Of a DNA stretch of 64,000 nucleotides, positions 34,001-49,000 are shown piece by piece. A program made the position numbers and the translations under genes. Position 1 is the first letter of the stretch, and each line of letters begins with the position of its first letter. Under the pieces are notes generated by a model that saw only the letters and a program-made list of their open reading frames with translations, ran no database searches and had not been told where the DNA came from. The stretch covers positions 48,629,134 through 48,693,133 of the forward strand of contig CAMGYJ010000010.1 in assembly GCA_946122785.1 (NCBI GenBank), written 5' to 3'. The stretch is from Linum tenue (taxonomy: Eukaryota > Streptophyta > Magnoliopsida > Malpighiales > Linaceae).

Positions 34001-37000
34001 ATTGTCATCAAAATCTTCAGATGGCCTATGAACTCCATGGCTTATTAGCTGGAAATGTGAGCATTGTAACTGGAGAAAATATCAAGCCTTCTTATGGCGG
34101 AGATGATGAGGCATTTCTTAGAAAAGTTATAACACCAATCTACCGAGTAATAGCAAAGGTATGAGTTAAAAAAATTAGCCATAGTCTTTTCAGATTTCAG
34201 GGTTTTTTTTCAGAGAATGAAGACTTGTACTCGCATATTCCAGGAAGCAAGTAAGAGTCAAAATGGTACAGCTTCTAGTACAGCATGGTGCAACTATGAT
34301 GATCTTAATGAATATTTCTGGTTAGTTTGCTACAAGGAAACTAATGATCTGAATTTAGTCCTTTGAATTCTTTCTTTTTGCTTAGATGATCAGTTTTTCC
34401 TTTTTTTGTTTCAGGTCATCTGATTGCTTCTCTCTTGGTTGGCCTATGCGTGATGATGGTGCATTCTTTAAATCAACACGCGATGAAGCTAAGGTTATAC
34501 TAATAGTTTGTATCTCACTGCAATATCTAATTTACCCTGTATCTTGCTTAACAAAATTGTCTGGCAGGGAAAAAAGGCGCCTCCAGGAAACTCTGGAAGC
34601 ACGGGAAAATCATATTTTGTTGAAACTCGAACCTTTTGGCACATATTTCGAAGCTTTGACAGATTGTGGACGTTTTATGTGCTAGCCTTTCAGGTATTTC
34701 AGTTATGTGTGGCAAAGTTGGTTCTGTAATCATTAGTTTCGGGCTTCTGTACCTTTCTAAGTATTCTAAAGAGTTGACAAACAAATTGTTGCAGTTGATG
34801 ATCATCTATGCCTGGAGTGGAGTAGCAATACAAAATATACTCAGGAGGGATGTTTTATATTACCTATCGAGTATTTTCATCACAGCGGCCTTTCTTCGGT
34901 TCCTTCAGAGTATGTATTTAACATGAGCTACACTTGTTCCTGAAACATAGTTCAATTTTCATGTTTTGTATTACCTATCGAGTATTTTCATCACAGCGGA
35001 CTTTATTCGGTTCCTTCAGAGTATGTATTTAACATGAGCTACACTTCTTCCTGAAACATAGTTCAATTTTCATAGCTCATTCACTTACTTGAGTACTTAT
35101 TCTTGACTATCTAAATGCCAGGAAATGAAAAATTCCCTTGTCACATTGAATAGAATGCGAAGTTTGTCTTTGATATATCCGACCCCTTATTTTTTGAACA
35201 TTTGTCTGGTAACTGGTGCTTCAAAGGTGTGTCTCGTTTGGTGGGCAAGTTTTGGCCTCAAGGTTTTGACCTTGGAGTGGGTTGGATGTTTGTCTTTATT
35301 CAGGTCTATATCTTAGAAAGCCACCCCTTTATATACACACTTTTAAGGTATAATGTCAAGGGAAGTTGATAGTCGAAACAATTGCTGTAGTTACACAATT
35401 AGACTATCAGCCTGACAAGCCACTTGTAGAGATAAATGAAAGATACAAAGTACTAGCTAGTTTGCAGTTAATGTCTACTCGAGGATAGATATATGCATTA
35501 TATACACATGAGACTCTTCTTTTCCATTGTCTTCATCTTGCTTTCACACTATTATATTACCGAGTCCCTATTGAATTGATTCTAAAGCAACTGTAGATTT
35601 CATTGCTTATTTGCAAATAATTACTTAGTGCAAAATAAACATTGAGTGGGCTTCTTAGATATTGACACTTCACATTTAGGTGATTCAAACAACTGGATAG
35701 GTTTGGAGACTAAACTTCTTGATAGATTGTTATATCTGGTTTCATGTGTATACACTTGGTTTTCCTTTCAATTCTAATTGCTCCTTTCCATGGCCCTTCT
35801 TTGCACCTCATTGCAATTTCCTTTCTCTTGTTTAGGTATTCTTGACATTGTTCTCAACTTCCCTGGATATCATAGATGGAAATTTACGGATGTTCTGAGG
35901 AACATTCTTAAGATCATTGTTAGTTTTGCATGGGCTGTCATTCTTCCACTCTGTTATTCGGGAAACCTCAAGCAAGTGAGTGGTTTCACAAGGGGAATGG
36001 ATTTCCTCCGCACAGTGAAGAGTATTCCTCCGGTATACTTGTTTGCCGTAGTTGTATACATGGTTCCAAATATCTTGGCGGCTTCTTTGTTCATCTTCCC
36101 CATGCTTAGAAGATGGATTGAGAACTCAGACTGGCTCATTATCAGATTCCTGTTGTGGTGGTCACAGGTATCCATATTCGCTCTGTGTTCTGTTCCAGCT
36201 ATCTATTCTATGTTTTCCCATTTTATTTTTGAACTGCATTAGGTTTGTTCTGTACTCCTTCCCCACTGGCATGCGATACTTTAGTTTCCGTTTATTGTTT
36301 GTTTGACAGGATACCTTGTTTAAACAAGATTTAGTAGCACATAGAAGGATTACTTCTTAACATTAATGAAACAATGATGTGAAACTCAGAAACCATTGTC
36401 TAGTGCTTCTGAACTTATGTTTCCCAGGGCACTTCATGTCACCCACCTCTTATTTTCCGGTTTTGAATGCAGTGTCTCTATGGCACGTATTGGGTTCTTT
36501 TGCTTTCTTCTTTTCTATCTTTGGTCTTGAGCTGCTGAACTAACTCATTCTGTGTCTGATTGTTTTGGTCCCCCCATTTACCTGCAGCCAAGGATTTATG
36601 TCGGAAGGGGAATGCATGAAAGTCAATTTTCACTTATAAAGTGAGCTTGTTAAGGCTTCAAATTATGAATTATGTCCTTTTATGCAGTATGCCCTTGTTC
36701 AGATTGCATAATTTCTGATATGATCTTTCACTTTTAGGTATACTATTTTTTGGCTGTTGCTTTTGGGTTCCAAGTTCACGTTCAGCTACTTTATCCAGGT
36801 AATCTCATTTTCCCCCATGCTAACGGTTATTTGGTTAGTATTGTCTTCATCGACATGACAAGTAATAGATTGTGAAGGAAGATGATTTCAGATGGTAGGT
36901 TTTGGAGTATTTGTTGTTTAATTCTTATCTCTGTTCTACAGATAAAGCCTCTAGTAAAACCAACAAAAGACATCATGAACATTCGACATGTAGAGTATAC

Positions 37001-40000
37001 TTGGCATGAGATTTTCCCTTATGGTACGGTGTGACATTCTTTCTCTCTATTATTTGAACTCGACTTCTGCATACATTAACATTCATCCTGAAAATGCAGC
37101 TCGCCACAACTACGGCGCGGTTTTGTCACTCTGGGCACCAACAATCTTGGTATTTATTCCATCTTTTGGTTTGTTTCTTGTCATTGCATTTTCTGATTGT
37201 GTCTGTAGGCAATTCATATGGGCTTGATGACAAGTTATATTATGCTAATGAAATTGGATGTAGGTCTATTTCATGGATACACAAATTTGGTATTCTATAT
37301 ACTCAACCATATATGGTGGTTTTGAGGGAGCAGTGGATCGCCTAGGAGAGGCAAGTGTCTCCAACCTTTCTTTTGTCATTTCCTTATCGCCTTTGCTCTG
37401 GTTCTTCACTTTGTTATTGTCTATAATTCATTTTATTGTGTTTTCTTTCACATTATTGGTTGGGAGAAATCACATTTTTCATGCATGCTAAATCTGGTCT
37501 TGCTTCATTTCCTTAAAAGTCGAACTTGTTTTGTTAAATTTAGGAATCACTTTATCTTTTTCTGTTGGTTCCTTTCTTTTGTGAGATTTTATTGCTTTTC
37601 TTAAGATTTGATACGGATAAAGTTTCCGGAGCTGTGAGATAAGATTGCAAGACCAATATTTCGTAGCTGAAGCTAAGGAAAATTTTAGTTTTATTTCCAG
37701 GCATCAATAATTTCAGTCTCAGCCTCTATAATTACTGAACTCGTAGACATAAAAAAATCATTTGTTCTGTGCTACATATCTCAACTGATTCTCTAAAGCA
37801 TACAGTTGGTCCCTTATCCTTCATGCCCCTACTATTTGCCATATGAGGCATGTACTGGTTTCAAGTGCACTGCTTCCATCTTTTCAATTCCGGGATCAGA
37901 TGGTCTGAGAACCTGGAAATGGATCTTTTTTGTTTAAGTGTTTGGATCAGATGTTACTTAAAAACCATGTCGAAATTGATACCTAGGCTTTAATTAATGT
38001 GCCATATCACAACTTTACCTTCCTTCCTTGCAGATACGAACTCTGGGGATGCTGAGGTCACGGTTTCAGTCATTGCCAGGTGCATTCAATGCATATCTGG
38101 TGCCTTCGGACAAGGCACAGAAAAAAGGATTTTCTCTGTCGAAGAGATTTGCTGAGGTTTGTTTCTTCTCTCTGGAATCTTGATTCTTGTCCTTGTGTTT
38201 TAATGCATATACTTAATTTGTGCTTTTCTTTCTTATCATGTACTTCATTTATTACATTTTTTGCCCAGGTTTCAGCCAATAGGAGAAGTGAAGCTGCCAA
38301 ATTCGCCCAGTTGTGGAATGAAGTGATAACCAGTTTCCGTGAAGAAGATCTTATCAGTGACAGGAAAGGCTGTACAAGCAAGATAAATAATGTAACCTAA
38401 CGCTTTTCCCTTTCATATTTTGATACTAAACTGGCGATTTCCTTTCTCCAGGGAGATGGATTTGTTACTAGTTCCTTATACATCAGATCCTAGCATCAAG
38501 TTGATCCAGTGGCCACCGTTTTTGCTTGCAAGCAAGGTCTTTATTGCCTTAAAAGAACATTCCAAATTTCCATAACTTTTCCCCCAGTAAATTGACTATA
38601 CTTCTTTTTGCAGATCCCTATAGCTCTGAATATGGCAGCACACTTCCGATCAAAGGATGCTGACTTATGGAAACGTATATGTGCAGACGAGTACATGAAA
38701 TGTGCTGTTATTGAGTGCTATGAATCCTTCAAACAAGTCCTCAATATTTTGGTCGTTGGGGAAAATGAAAAGAGGTTCGTTTCACTGTTTTATATCTTAT
38801 CTTCTTTAGTTCAAAGTGCTTTTCATTCACGTGGATTTTAGAAGGAAAGCATATGACGTGTTCATAGTTGGGGTATTAGACATTCTTTCTTTTCGGTGTC
38901 TCCTTGATTGTTGGAAAACTCAGATGAGATTGATTATCGGTCTGGCCCTTGCTGTTTTTATTTTGCCTCCGAGAACTATATTGAACTGTCAGGTTTCCGA
39001 AGAATTATAACTGAACTGTTAGTAGTTTTTACTTATAGTTCTTTATTTATGGTTCTTTTTACTCTTTTCTGGAAACCATGCTCTCGTTTGTCCAATAACG
39101 TATTAGCCGATCCTTACCGAGCAAATCGACTTTGAATGATGCTGTATCATCAAATGTGAATTAGCTAGTTCACTTTATTCCCAACCTTTTAGTCTTCATA
39201 TGTCATCATGAAGCATTTTGAACTTTGATCACGCTGTAATGTAATGGCAGGATAATTGGCATCATCATCAAAGAAATAGAGAGTCATGTTTCAAAGAGTA
39301 CACTTCTTGCAAACTTCAGAATGGCCTCGTTACCAGCTCTTTGTGAAAAAGTTGTAGTACTTGTGGGAATCCTGGTGGGTCTCTTATTTATTTGTGTTTT
39401 ACTTACTTGTAATGTTCAAAGTCCGTGAACATGTATATATGATTCTCCTCTTTTGACTATTTCCTTATGTTGCAGAAAGATGGTGATCCTTCCAAGAGAG
39501 ATGATGTGGTGCTGTTGCTTCAAGACATGTTGGAATTGGTCACCCGGGATCTGATGGTGAACGAGAATCGGTTGGTATATCTTTTGGTTCTATGTTATCA
39601 ATTGTCACAATTGTTTCTTTAATAACCATTAATGTTTCCATGTTACATTGCAGTGAATTAGTAGACCTCGGACATAGTGGCAAGGATTCGGGAAGGCAAC
39701 TTTTTGCTGGTACAGATCAGAGACCCGCTGTAGTGTTTCCTCCCCCAGCTTCTGCCCAGTGGGATGAACAGGTAACAACTGCTTTTATCTGATCCGTTGA
39801 GCTATTAAGCTTTTGATTAGCGGTTGATTTTACCGTCCAGGTGCCTGAATTTTTTTTCCTAATCTTCCTCTAGATAAGACGGTTGCATCTTCTTTTGACG
39901 GTAAAAGAATCTGCCATGGATGTACCAACTAATCTTGAAGCACGCAGGAGGATTGCATTTTTCACGAACTCCTTGTTCATGGATATGCCACGTGCTCCAC

Positions 40001-43000
40001 GAGTTCGCAAAATGCTTTCATTTAGGTTTGTTTCCTGATTACGTAAAAAGTTCGGTTTTATTTTTTAATGTTGATGAAACTTTGTATTATTGACTGAGGA
40101 TAAAGAAAAGCAAAGGGGTTATTTCTGAATGAAAATGCGTTGTTCCCATGAAAAGACTTGATAGGGCTATTCAGGAAAGTCTTTAGAACCATTCATAGAC
40201 ACAGAACTGTCCTAAATTTTGTCTGTGGATAGTCCTAATTATGAGGAAGCACTCAAATTCGTAACCCTAAATTGTTCATTTTACCATTGTGCATATATGA
40301 AAAAGATATTTTCACAATTAACAAATTTCTGCCATATAATTTAACTTTACTTCTGTTGCCGTGACAGTGTTATGACCCCATACTATAGTGAGGAAACTGT
40401 CTACTCTAAATCTGACCTTGAAATGGAAAATGAAGATGGTGTGTCCATTATATACTATTTGCAAAAAATCTATCCAGGTGGGATGCTCAATCATGATTTT
40501 GATTCTTTTGGAATTAGAGAAGGAGGTTATCTATATCTGACTTGATAGTCCTTTTGCAACGCTGCCAGACGAATGGACAAACTTCATGGAGCGAATTAAT
40601 TGTAAGAAAGAGAGTCAAGTTTGGGAAAATGAAGAAAATATCTTGCAGATCCGCCATTGGGCCTCCTTAAGGGGCCAAACACTCTGTCGCACAGGTGATC
40701 GAGGCTAATTTTAGTTCCCTCAAAATTGGATTTGTTAGCTTATACTGACCACTTTTTACTGATGTTGCAGTCAGAGGAATGATGTATTATAGAAGAGCTC
40801 TGAAACTTCAGGCTTTCCTTGACATGGCTAATGAGAGTGGTAAGTGAATTAGTGCTTATTTTATTTCAATCGTGAAAGTTTTTCTTCTGCTGTTAGATGT
40901 AGTCATCCTCGCCAAATTTAACCGATGGAATTAGTTGCAATAAGTGAAACAAGTTCGTAAAAGATGTTAACATACAGGTCCAGTCTGGATGCAGATTCAG
41001 GTTATCCAACATGCTGGTTTGAATTAATATACAAATCCTTCATTGGTTAGTTCTGGAAGGAACCAACTAACCAACTAGTAACTGTTTTCGTAGTGTTTTT
41101 TTATTATAAATTTCTTATTGTTATTCATAGGTTGTTAACATAAAGTTAAACCCAACCAGTTAGTGTTATGTGCTTATCTCTTTGTTCCCGGAGAAGACAA
41201 AGCCTTAGTTAGTGACGACACAGTTCTGTTAGCTGTTCGAGTTTCTGTCTCCTGTATAGCTCAGCGGGTGAATGCTGCCCCAAAGTGGAACTTTAGTAAC
41301 TCGCAATAGCCTAGTTTTGGTGCCAAATCTTCTTCCTTTCCTTTCTGAGATACGAGGTTGAAGAATGGGTTTCATGTTTTGAAGATCTGAATCTGGTGTG
41401 CAGAGATATTAGCTGGCTATAAAGCTATTACAAACCCATCTGAGGAAGACAAGAAAAGTCAACGATCTCTCTCTGCTCAGTTGGAGGCAGTAGCTGACAT
41501 GAAATTCACATATGTGGCCACTTGCCAGATTTATGGAAATCAGAAGCGAAAAGGAGATCGCCATGCAACAAACATCCTGAATTTGATGGTTAAGTACGTT
41601 ATCTTTGGCAATAAGCTTTGCTGTCTTTAATTAATTTTGAACTGTTGATCAAGAGTCCTAGTCTGATTTTTGATCCCTTGATGTTGCTTCTGTAGCAATC
41701 CTTCTCTCCGTGTTGCATATATCGATGAAATAGAAGAGCAAGATTCTGGAAAATCACAAAAAGTTTATTACTCAGTGCTGGTCAAAGCTTTTGATAATCT
41801 TGATCAGGTCATTTTCCACACAAACTGGTCTAAGTTTATCAACTGCATCCACAAAAGATAGTTGATGTTAATTGTCTCGTGTCACGTCCCACAGGAAATT
41901 TATCGTATCAAACTGCCGGGTTCAGCAAAACTAGGTGAAGGAAAGCCTGAAAATCAGAATCATGCTGTAGTATTTACTAGAGGGGAGGCCATGCAAGCCA
42001 TTGATATGAATCAGGTATAAATCTACAGATGTTCTGTTTGCTGCAACCCTTGAATATCAATCCATTATGTATAAAAAGATGTGATCCCTGTCTTTGTAGG
42101 ATAACTATCTAGAAGAAGCTTTCAAAATGCGCAACCTTCTTGAAGAATTTCATGAGGATCATGGGGTGCGACCACCTACAATTTTAGGTGTCCGTGAGCA
42201 TATTTTTACTGGAAGGTTGGATAAAATTTTGTCTTCTTGACCAATCGTTTATTGCTTATGAATGCTAGGTTCTATATCTAACAAATTATCTTTTTTATTA
42301 TGCTCAGTGTTTCTTCTTTGGCTTGGTTCATGTCAAATCAAGAAACAAGTTTCGTCACCCTTGGTCAAAGAGTTCTTGCTCGGCCCTTGAAGTACGTACT
42401 TCTTACTTTATTCCATTTACCCTGCATGGGATCCCACTTTTCAAGCTACTATGTCAAGATAAAGCTATTAGAGTTGGAGAAAATTCTCAGTCTTAACTTT
42501 TTCTCCTTGATTTCCCATGTTTATGTAGTGAATTAACTTGGTTCACGATCATGTCAGCGGAGAATTATGCACTAACTTGTTGACGTTTGGGATGCTTTTT
42601 TTCTAATTGACTTTTGTTATTTAGGATACGATTCCATTATGGGCATCCAGATGTGTTTGACAGAATTTTCCACATAACCCGTGGGGGTGTCAGCAAGGCT
42701 TCTCGTGGCATCAACTTGAGTGAGGATATCTTCGCCGGTAAAGAGTCGAGTCTACCATCCCATCTTTCGGAAGATGTCTCTCCACTTAATTCTATACCAA
42801 TGCACATCCTTTCATGCAGGATTCAATTCAACTCTACGAAGAGGAAACGTCACCCACCATGAGTATATTCAAGTTGGCAAAGGTCGAGATGTTGGGCTTA
42901 ACCAAATCTCCTTGTTTGAAGCCAAAGTAGCATGTGGTAATGGCGAGCAAACACTCAGCAGGGACATCTATAGACTAGGCCATCGTTTTGATTTCTTCCG

Positions 43001-46000
43001 TATGTTGTCGTTTTATTATACGACCATCGGTTTCTACATAAGCTCAATGGTATGTCCTCCGCTGCCCTCTCTAGTAAAGTATATTTACGGTTTTCGGTTA
43101 TATTATAGTTTCCTGTTATTATAAAAAATCCTCCAACCATTAATGTGAAAAAAACCGGTCAGTGTGGACGTAAACCAAATCCGTTTAAATCTATTGTTTC
43201 TTGTCATTGCATTTTCTGATTGTGTCTGTAGGCAATTCATATGGGCTTGATGACAAGTTATATTATGCTAATGAAATTGGATGTAGGTCTATTTCATGGA
43301 TACACAAATTTGGTATTCTATATACTCAACCATATATGGTGGTTTTGAGGGAGCAGTGGATCGCCTAGGAGAGGCAAGTGTCTCCAACCTTTCTTTTGTC
43401 ATTTCCTTATCGCCTTTGCTCTGGTTCTTCACTTTGTTATTGTCTATAATTCATTTTATTGTGTTTTCTTTCACATTATTGGTTGGGAGAAATCACATTT
43501 TTCATGCATGCTAAATCTGGTCTTGCTTCATTTCCTTAAAAGTCGAACTTGTTTTGTTAAATTTAGGAATCACTTTATCTTTTTCTGTTGGTTCCTTTCT
43601 TTTGTGAGATTTTATTGCTTTTCTTAAGATTTGATACGGATAAAGTTTCCGGAGCTGTGAGATAAGATTGCAAGACCAATATTTCGTAGCTGAAGCTAAG
43701 GAAAATTTTAGTTTTATTTCCAGGCATCAATAATTTCAGTCTCAGCCTCTATAATTACTGAACTCGTAGACATAAAAAAATCATTTGTTCTGTGCTACAT
43801 ATCTCAACTGATTCTCTAAAGCATACAGTTGGTCCCTTATCCTTCATGCCCCTACTATTTGCCATATGAGGCATGTACTGGTTTCAAGTGCACTGCTTCC
43901 ATCTTTTCAATTCCGGGATCAGATGGTCTGAGAACCTGGAAATGGATCTTTTTTGTTTAAGTGTTTGGATCAGATGTTACTTAAAAACCATGTCGAAATT
44001 GATACCTAGGCTTTAATTAATGTGCCATATCACAACTTTACCTTCCTTCCTTGCAGATACGAACTCTGGGGATGCTGAGGTCACGGTTTCAGTCATTGCC
44101 AGGTGCATTCAATGCATATCTGGTGCCTTCGGACAAGGCACAGAAAAAAGGATTTTCTCTGTCGAAGAGATTTGCTGAGGTTTGTTTCTTCTCTCTGGAA
44201 TCTTGATTCTTGTCCTTGTGTTTTAATGCATATACTTAATTTGTGCTTTTCTTTCTTATCATGTACTTCATTTATTACATTTTTTGCCCAGGTTTCAGCC
44301 AATAGGAGAAGTGAAGCTGCCAAATTCGCCCAGTTGTGGAATGAAGTGATAACCAGTTTCCGTGAAGAAGATCTTATCAGTGACAGGAAAGGCTGTACAA
44401 GCAAGATAAATAATGTAACCTAACGCTTTTCCCTTTCATATTTTGATACTAAACTGGCGATTTCCTTTCTCCAGGGAGATGGATTTGTTACTAGTTCCTT
44501 ATACATCAGATCCTAGCATCAAGTTGATCCAGTGGCCACCGTTTTTGCTTGCAAGCAAGGTCTTTATTGCCTTAAAAGAACATTCCAAATTTCCATAACT
44601 TTTCCCCCAGTAAATTGACTATACTTCTTTTTGCAGATCCCTATAGCTCTGAATATGGCAGCACACTTCCGATCAAAGGATGCTGACTTATGGAAACGTA
44701 TATGTGCAGACGAGTACATGAAATGTGCTGTTATTGAGTGCTATGAATCCTTCAAACAAGTCCTCAATATTTTGGTCGTTGGGGAAAATGAAAAGAGGTT
44801 CGTTTCACTGTTTTATATCTTATCTTCTTTAGTTCAAAGTGCTTTTCATTCACGTGGATTTTAGAAGGAAAGCATATGACGTGTTCATAGTTGGGGTATT
44901 AGACATTCTTTCTTTTCGGTGTCTCCTTGATTGTTGGAAAACTCAGATGAGATTGATTATCGGTCTGGCCCTTGCTGTTTTTATTTTGCCTCCGAGAACT
45001 ATATTGAACTGTCAGGTTTCCGAAGAATTATAACTGAACTGTTAGTAGTTTTTACTTATAGTTCTTTATTTATGGTTCTTTTTACTCTTTTCTGGAAACC
45101 ATGCTCTCGTTTGTCCAATAACGTATTAGCCGATCCTTACCGAGCAAATCGACTTTGAATGATGCTGTATCATCAAATGTGAATTAGCTAGTTCACTTTA
45201 TTCCCAACCTTTTAGTCTTCATATGTCATCATGAAGCATTTTGAACTTTGATCACGCTGTAATGTAATGGCAGGATAATTGGCATCATCATCAAAGAAAT
45301 AGAGAGTCATGTTTCAAAGAGTACACTTCTTGCAAACTTCAGAATGGCCTCGTTACCAGCTCTTTGTGAAAAAGTTGTAGTACTTGTGGGAATCCTGGTG
45401 GGTCTCTTATTTATTTGTGTTTTACTTACTTGTAATGTTCAAAGTCCGTGAACATGTATATATGATTCTCCTCTTTTGACTATTTCCTTATGTTGCAGAA
45501 AGATGGTGATCCTTCCAAGAGAGATGATGTGGTGCTGTTGCTTCAAGACATGTTGGAATTGGTCACCCGGGATCTGATGGTGAACGAGAATCGGTTGGTA
45601 TATCTTTTGGTTCTATGTTATCAATTGTCACAATTGTTTCTTTAATAACCATTAATGTTTCCATGTTACATTGCAGTGAATTAGTAGACCTCGGACATAG
45701 TGGCAAGGATTCGGGAAGGCAACTTTTTGCTGGTACAGATCAGAGACCCGCTGTAGTGTTTCCTCCCCCAGCTTCTGCCCAGTGGGATGAACAGGTAACA
45801 ACTGCTTTTATCTGATCCGTTGAGCTATTAAGCTTTTGATTAGCGGTTGATTTTACCGTCCAGGTGCCTGAATTTTTTTTCCTAATCTTCCTCTAGATAA
45901 GACGGTTGCATCTTCTTTTGACGGTAAAAGAATCTGCCATGGATGTACCAACTAATCTTGAAGCACGCAGGAGGATTGCATTTTTCACGAACTCCTTGTT

Positions 46001-49000
46001 CATGGATATGCCACGTGCTCCACGAGTTCGCAAAATGCTTTCATTTAGGTTTGTTTCCTGATTACGTAAAAAGTTCGGTTTTATTTTTTAATGTTGATGA
46101 AACTTTGTATTATTGACTGAGGATAAAGAAAAGCAAAGGGGTTATTTCTGAATGAAAATGCGTTGTTCCCATGAAAAGACTTGATAGGGCTATTCAGGAA
46201 AGTCTTTAGAACCATTCATAGACACAGAACTGTCCTAAATTTTGTCTGTGGATAGTCCTAATTATGAGGAAGCACTCAAATTCGTAACCCTAAATTGTTC
46301 ATTTTACCATTGTGCATATATGAAAAAGATATTTTCACAATTAACAAATTTCTGCCATATAATTTAACTTTACTTCTGTTGCCGTGACAGTGTTATGACC
46401 CCATACTATAGTGAGGAAACTGTCTACTCTAAATCTGACCTTGAAATGGAAAATGAAGATGGTGTGTCCATTATATACTATTTGCAAAAAATCTATCCAG
46501 GTGGGATGCTCAATCATGATTTTGATTCTTTTGGAATTAGAGAAGGAGGTTATCTATATCTGACTTGATAGTCCTTTTGCAACGCTGCCAGACGAATGGA
46601 CAAACTTCATGGAGCGAATTAATTGTAAGAAAGAGAGTCAAGTTTGGGAAAATGAAGAAAATATCTTGCAGATCCGCCATTGGGCCTCCTTAAGGGGCCA
46701 AACACTCTGTCGCACAGGTGATCGAGGCTAATTTTAGTTCCCTCAAAATTGGATTTGTTAGCTTATACTGACCACTTTTTACTGATGTTGCAGTCAGAGG
46801 AATGATGTATTATAGAAGAGCTCTGAAACTTCAGGCTTTCCTTGACATGGCTAATGAGAGTGGTAAGTGAATTAGTGCTTATTTTATTTCAATCGTGAAA
46901 GTTTTTCTTCTGCTGTTAGATGTAGTCATCCTCGCCAAATTTAACCGATGGAATTAGTTGCAATAAGTGAAACAAGTTCGTAAAAGATGTTAACATACAG
47001 GTCCAGTCTGGATGCAGATTCAGGTTATCCAACATGCTGGTTTGAATTAATATACAAATCCTTCATTGGTTAGTTCTGGAAGGAACCAACTAACCAACTA
47101 GTAACTGTTTTCGTAGTGTTTTTTTATTATAAATTTCTTATTGTTATTCATAGGTTGTTAACATAAAGTTAAACCCAACCAGTTAGTGTTATGTGCTTAT
47201 CTCTTTGTTCCCGGAGAAGACAAAGCCTTAGTTAGTGACGACACAGTTCTGTTAGCTGTTCGAGTTTCTGTCTCCTGTATAGCTCAGCGGGTGAATGCTG
47301 CCCCAAAGTGGAACTTTAGTAACTCGCAATAGCCTAGTTTTGGTGCCAAATCTTCTTCCTTTCCTTTCTGAGATACGAGGTTGAAGAATGGGTTTCATGT
47401 TTTGAAGATCTGAATCTGGTGTGCAGAGATATTAGCTGGCTATAAAGCTATTACAAACCCATCTGAGGAAGACAAGAAAAGTCAACGATCTCTCTCTGCT
47501 CAGTTGGAGGCAGTAGCTGACATGAAATTCACATATGTGGCCACTTGCCAGATTTATGGAAATCAGAAGCGAAAAGGAGATCGCCATGCAACAAACATCC
47601 TGAATTTGATGGTTAAGTACGTTATCTTTGGCAATAAGCTTTGCTGTCTTTAATTAATTTTGAACTGTTGATCAAGAGTCCTAGTCTGATTTTTGATCCC
47701 TTGATGTTGCTTCTGTAGCAATCCTTCTCTCCGTGTTGCATATATCGATGAAATAGAAGAGCAAGATTCTGGAAAATCACAAAAAGTTTATTACTCAGTG
47801 CTGGTCAAAGCTTTTGATAATCTTGATCAGGTCATTTTCCACACAAACTGGTCTAAGTTTATCAACTGCATCCACAAAAGATAGTTGATGTTAATTGTCT
47901 CGTGTCACGTCCCACAGGAAATTTATCGTATCAAACTGCCGGGTTCAGCAAAACTAGGTGAAGGAAAGCCTGAAAATCAGAATCATGCTGTAGTATTTAC
48001 TAGAGGGGAGGCCATGCAAGCCATTGATATGAATCAGGTATAAATCTACAGATGTTCTGTTTGCTGCAACCCTTGAATATCAATCCATTATGTATAAAAA
48101 GATGTGATCCCTGTCTTTGTAGGATAACTATCTAGAAGAAGCTTTCAAAATGCGCAACCTTCTTGAAGAATTTCATGAGGATCATGGGGTGCGACCACCT
48201 ACAATTTTAGGTGTCCGTGAGCATATTTTTACTGGAAGGTTGGATAAAATTTTGTCTTCTTGACCAATCGTTTATTGCTTATGAATGCTAGGTTCTATAT
48301 CTAACAAATTATCTTTTTTATTATGCTCAGTGTTTCTTCTTTGGCTTGGTTCATGTCAAATCAAGAAACAAGTTTCGTCACCCTTGGTCAAAGAGTTCTT
48401 GCTCGGCCCTTGAAGTACGTACTTCTTACTTTATTCCATTTACCCTGCATGGGATCCCACTTTTCAAGCTACTATGTCAAGATAAAGCTATTAGAGTTGG
48501 AGAAAATTCTCAGTCTTAACTTTTTCTCCTTGATTTCCCATGTTTATGTAGTGAATTAACTTGGTTCACGATCATGTCAGCGGAGAATTATGCACTAACT
48601 TGTTGACGTTTGGGATGCTTTTTTTCTAATTGACTTTTGTTATTTAGGATACGATTCCATTATGGGCATCCAGATGTGTTTGACAGAATTTTCCACATAA
48701 CCCGTGGGGGTGTCAGCAAGGCTTCTCGTGGCATCAACTTGAGTGAGGATATCTTCGCCGGTAAAGAGTCGAGTCTACCATCCCATCTTTCGGAAGATGT
48801 CTCTCCACTTAATTCTATACCAATGCACATCCTTTCATGCAGGATTCAATTCAACTCTACGAAGAGGAAACGTCACCCACCATGAGTATATTCAAGTTGG
48901 CAAAGGTCGAGATGTTGGGCTTAACCAAATCTCCTTGTTTGAAGCCAAAGTAGCATGTGGTAATGGCGAGCAAACACTCAGCAGGGACATCTATAGACTA

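Noticed and set aside
41257..41267. Perfect box A tagctcagcgg in a callose synthase intron (copy at 47280)
   Set aside because: No box B occurs 30-60 bp downstream, so it is neither a tRNA gene nor a SINE.
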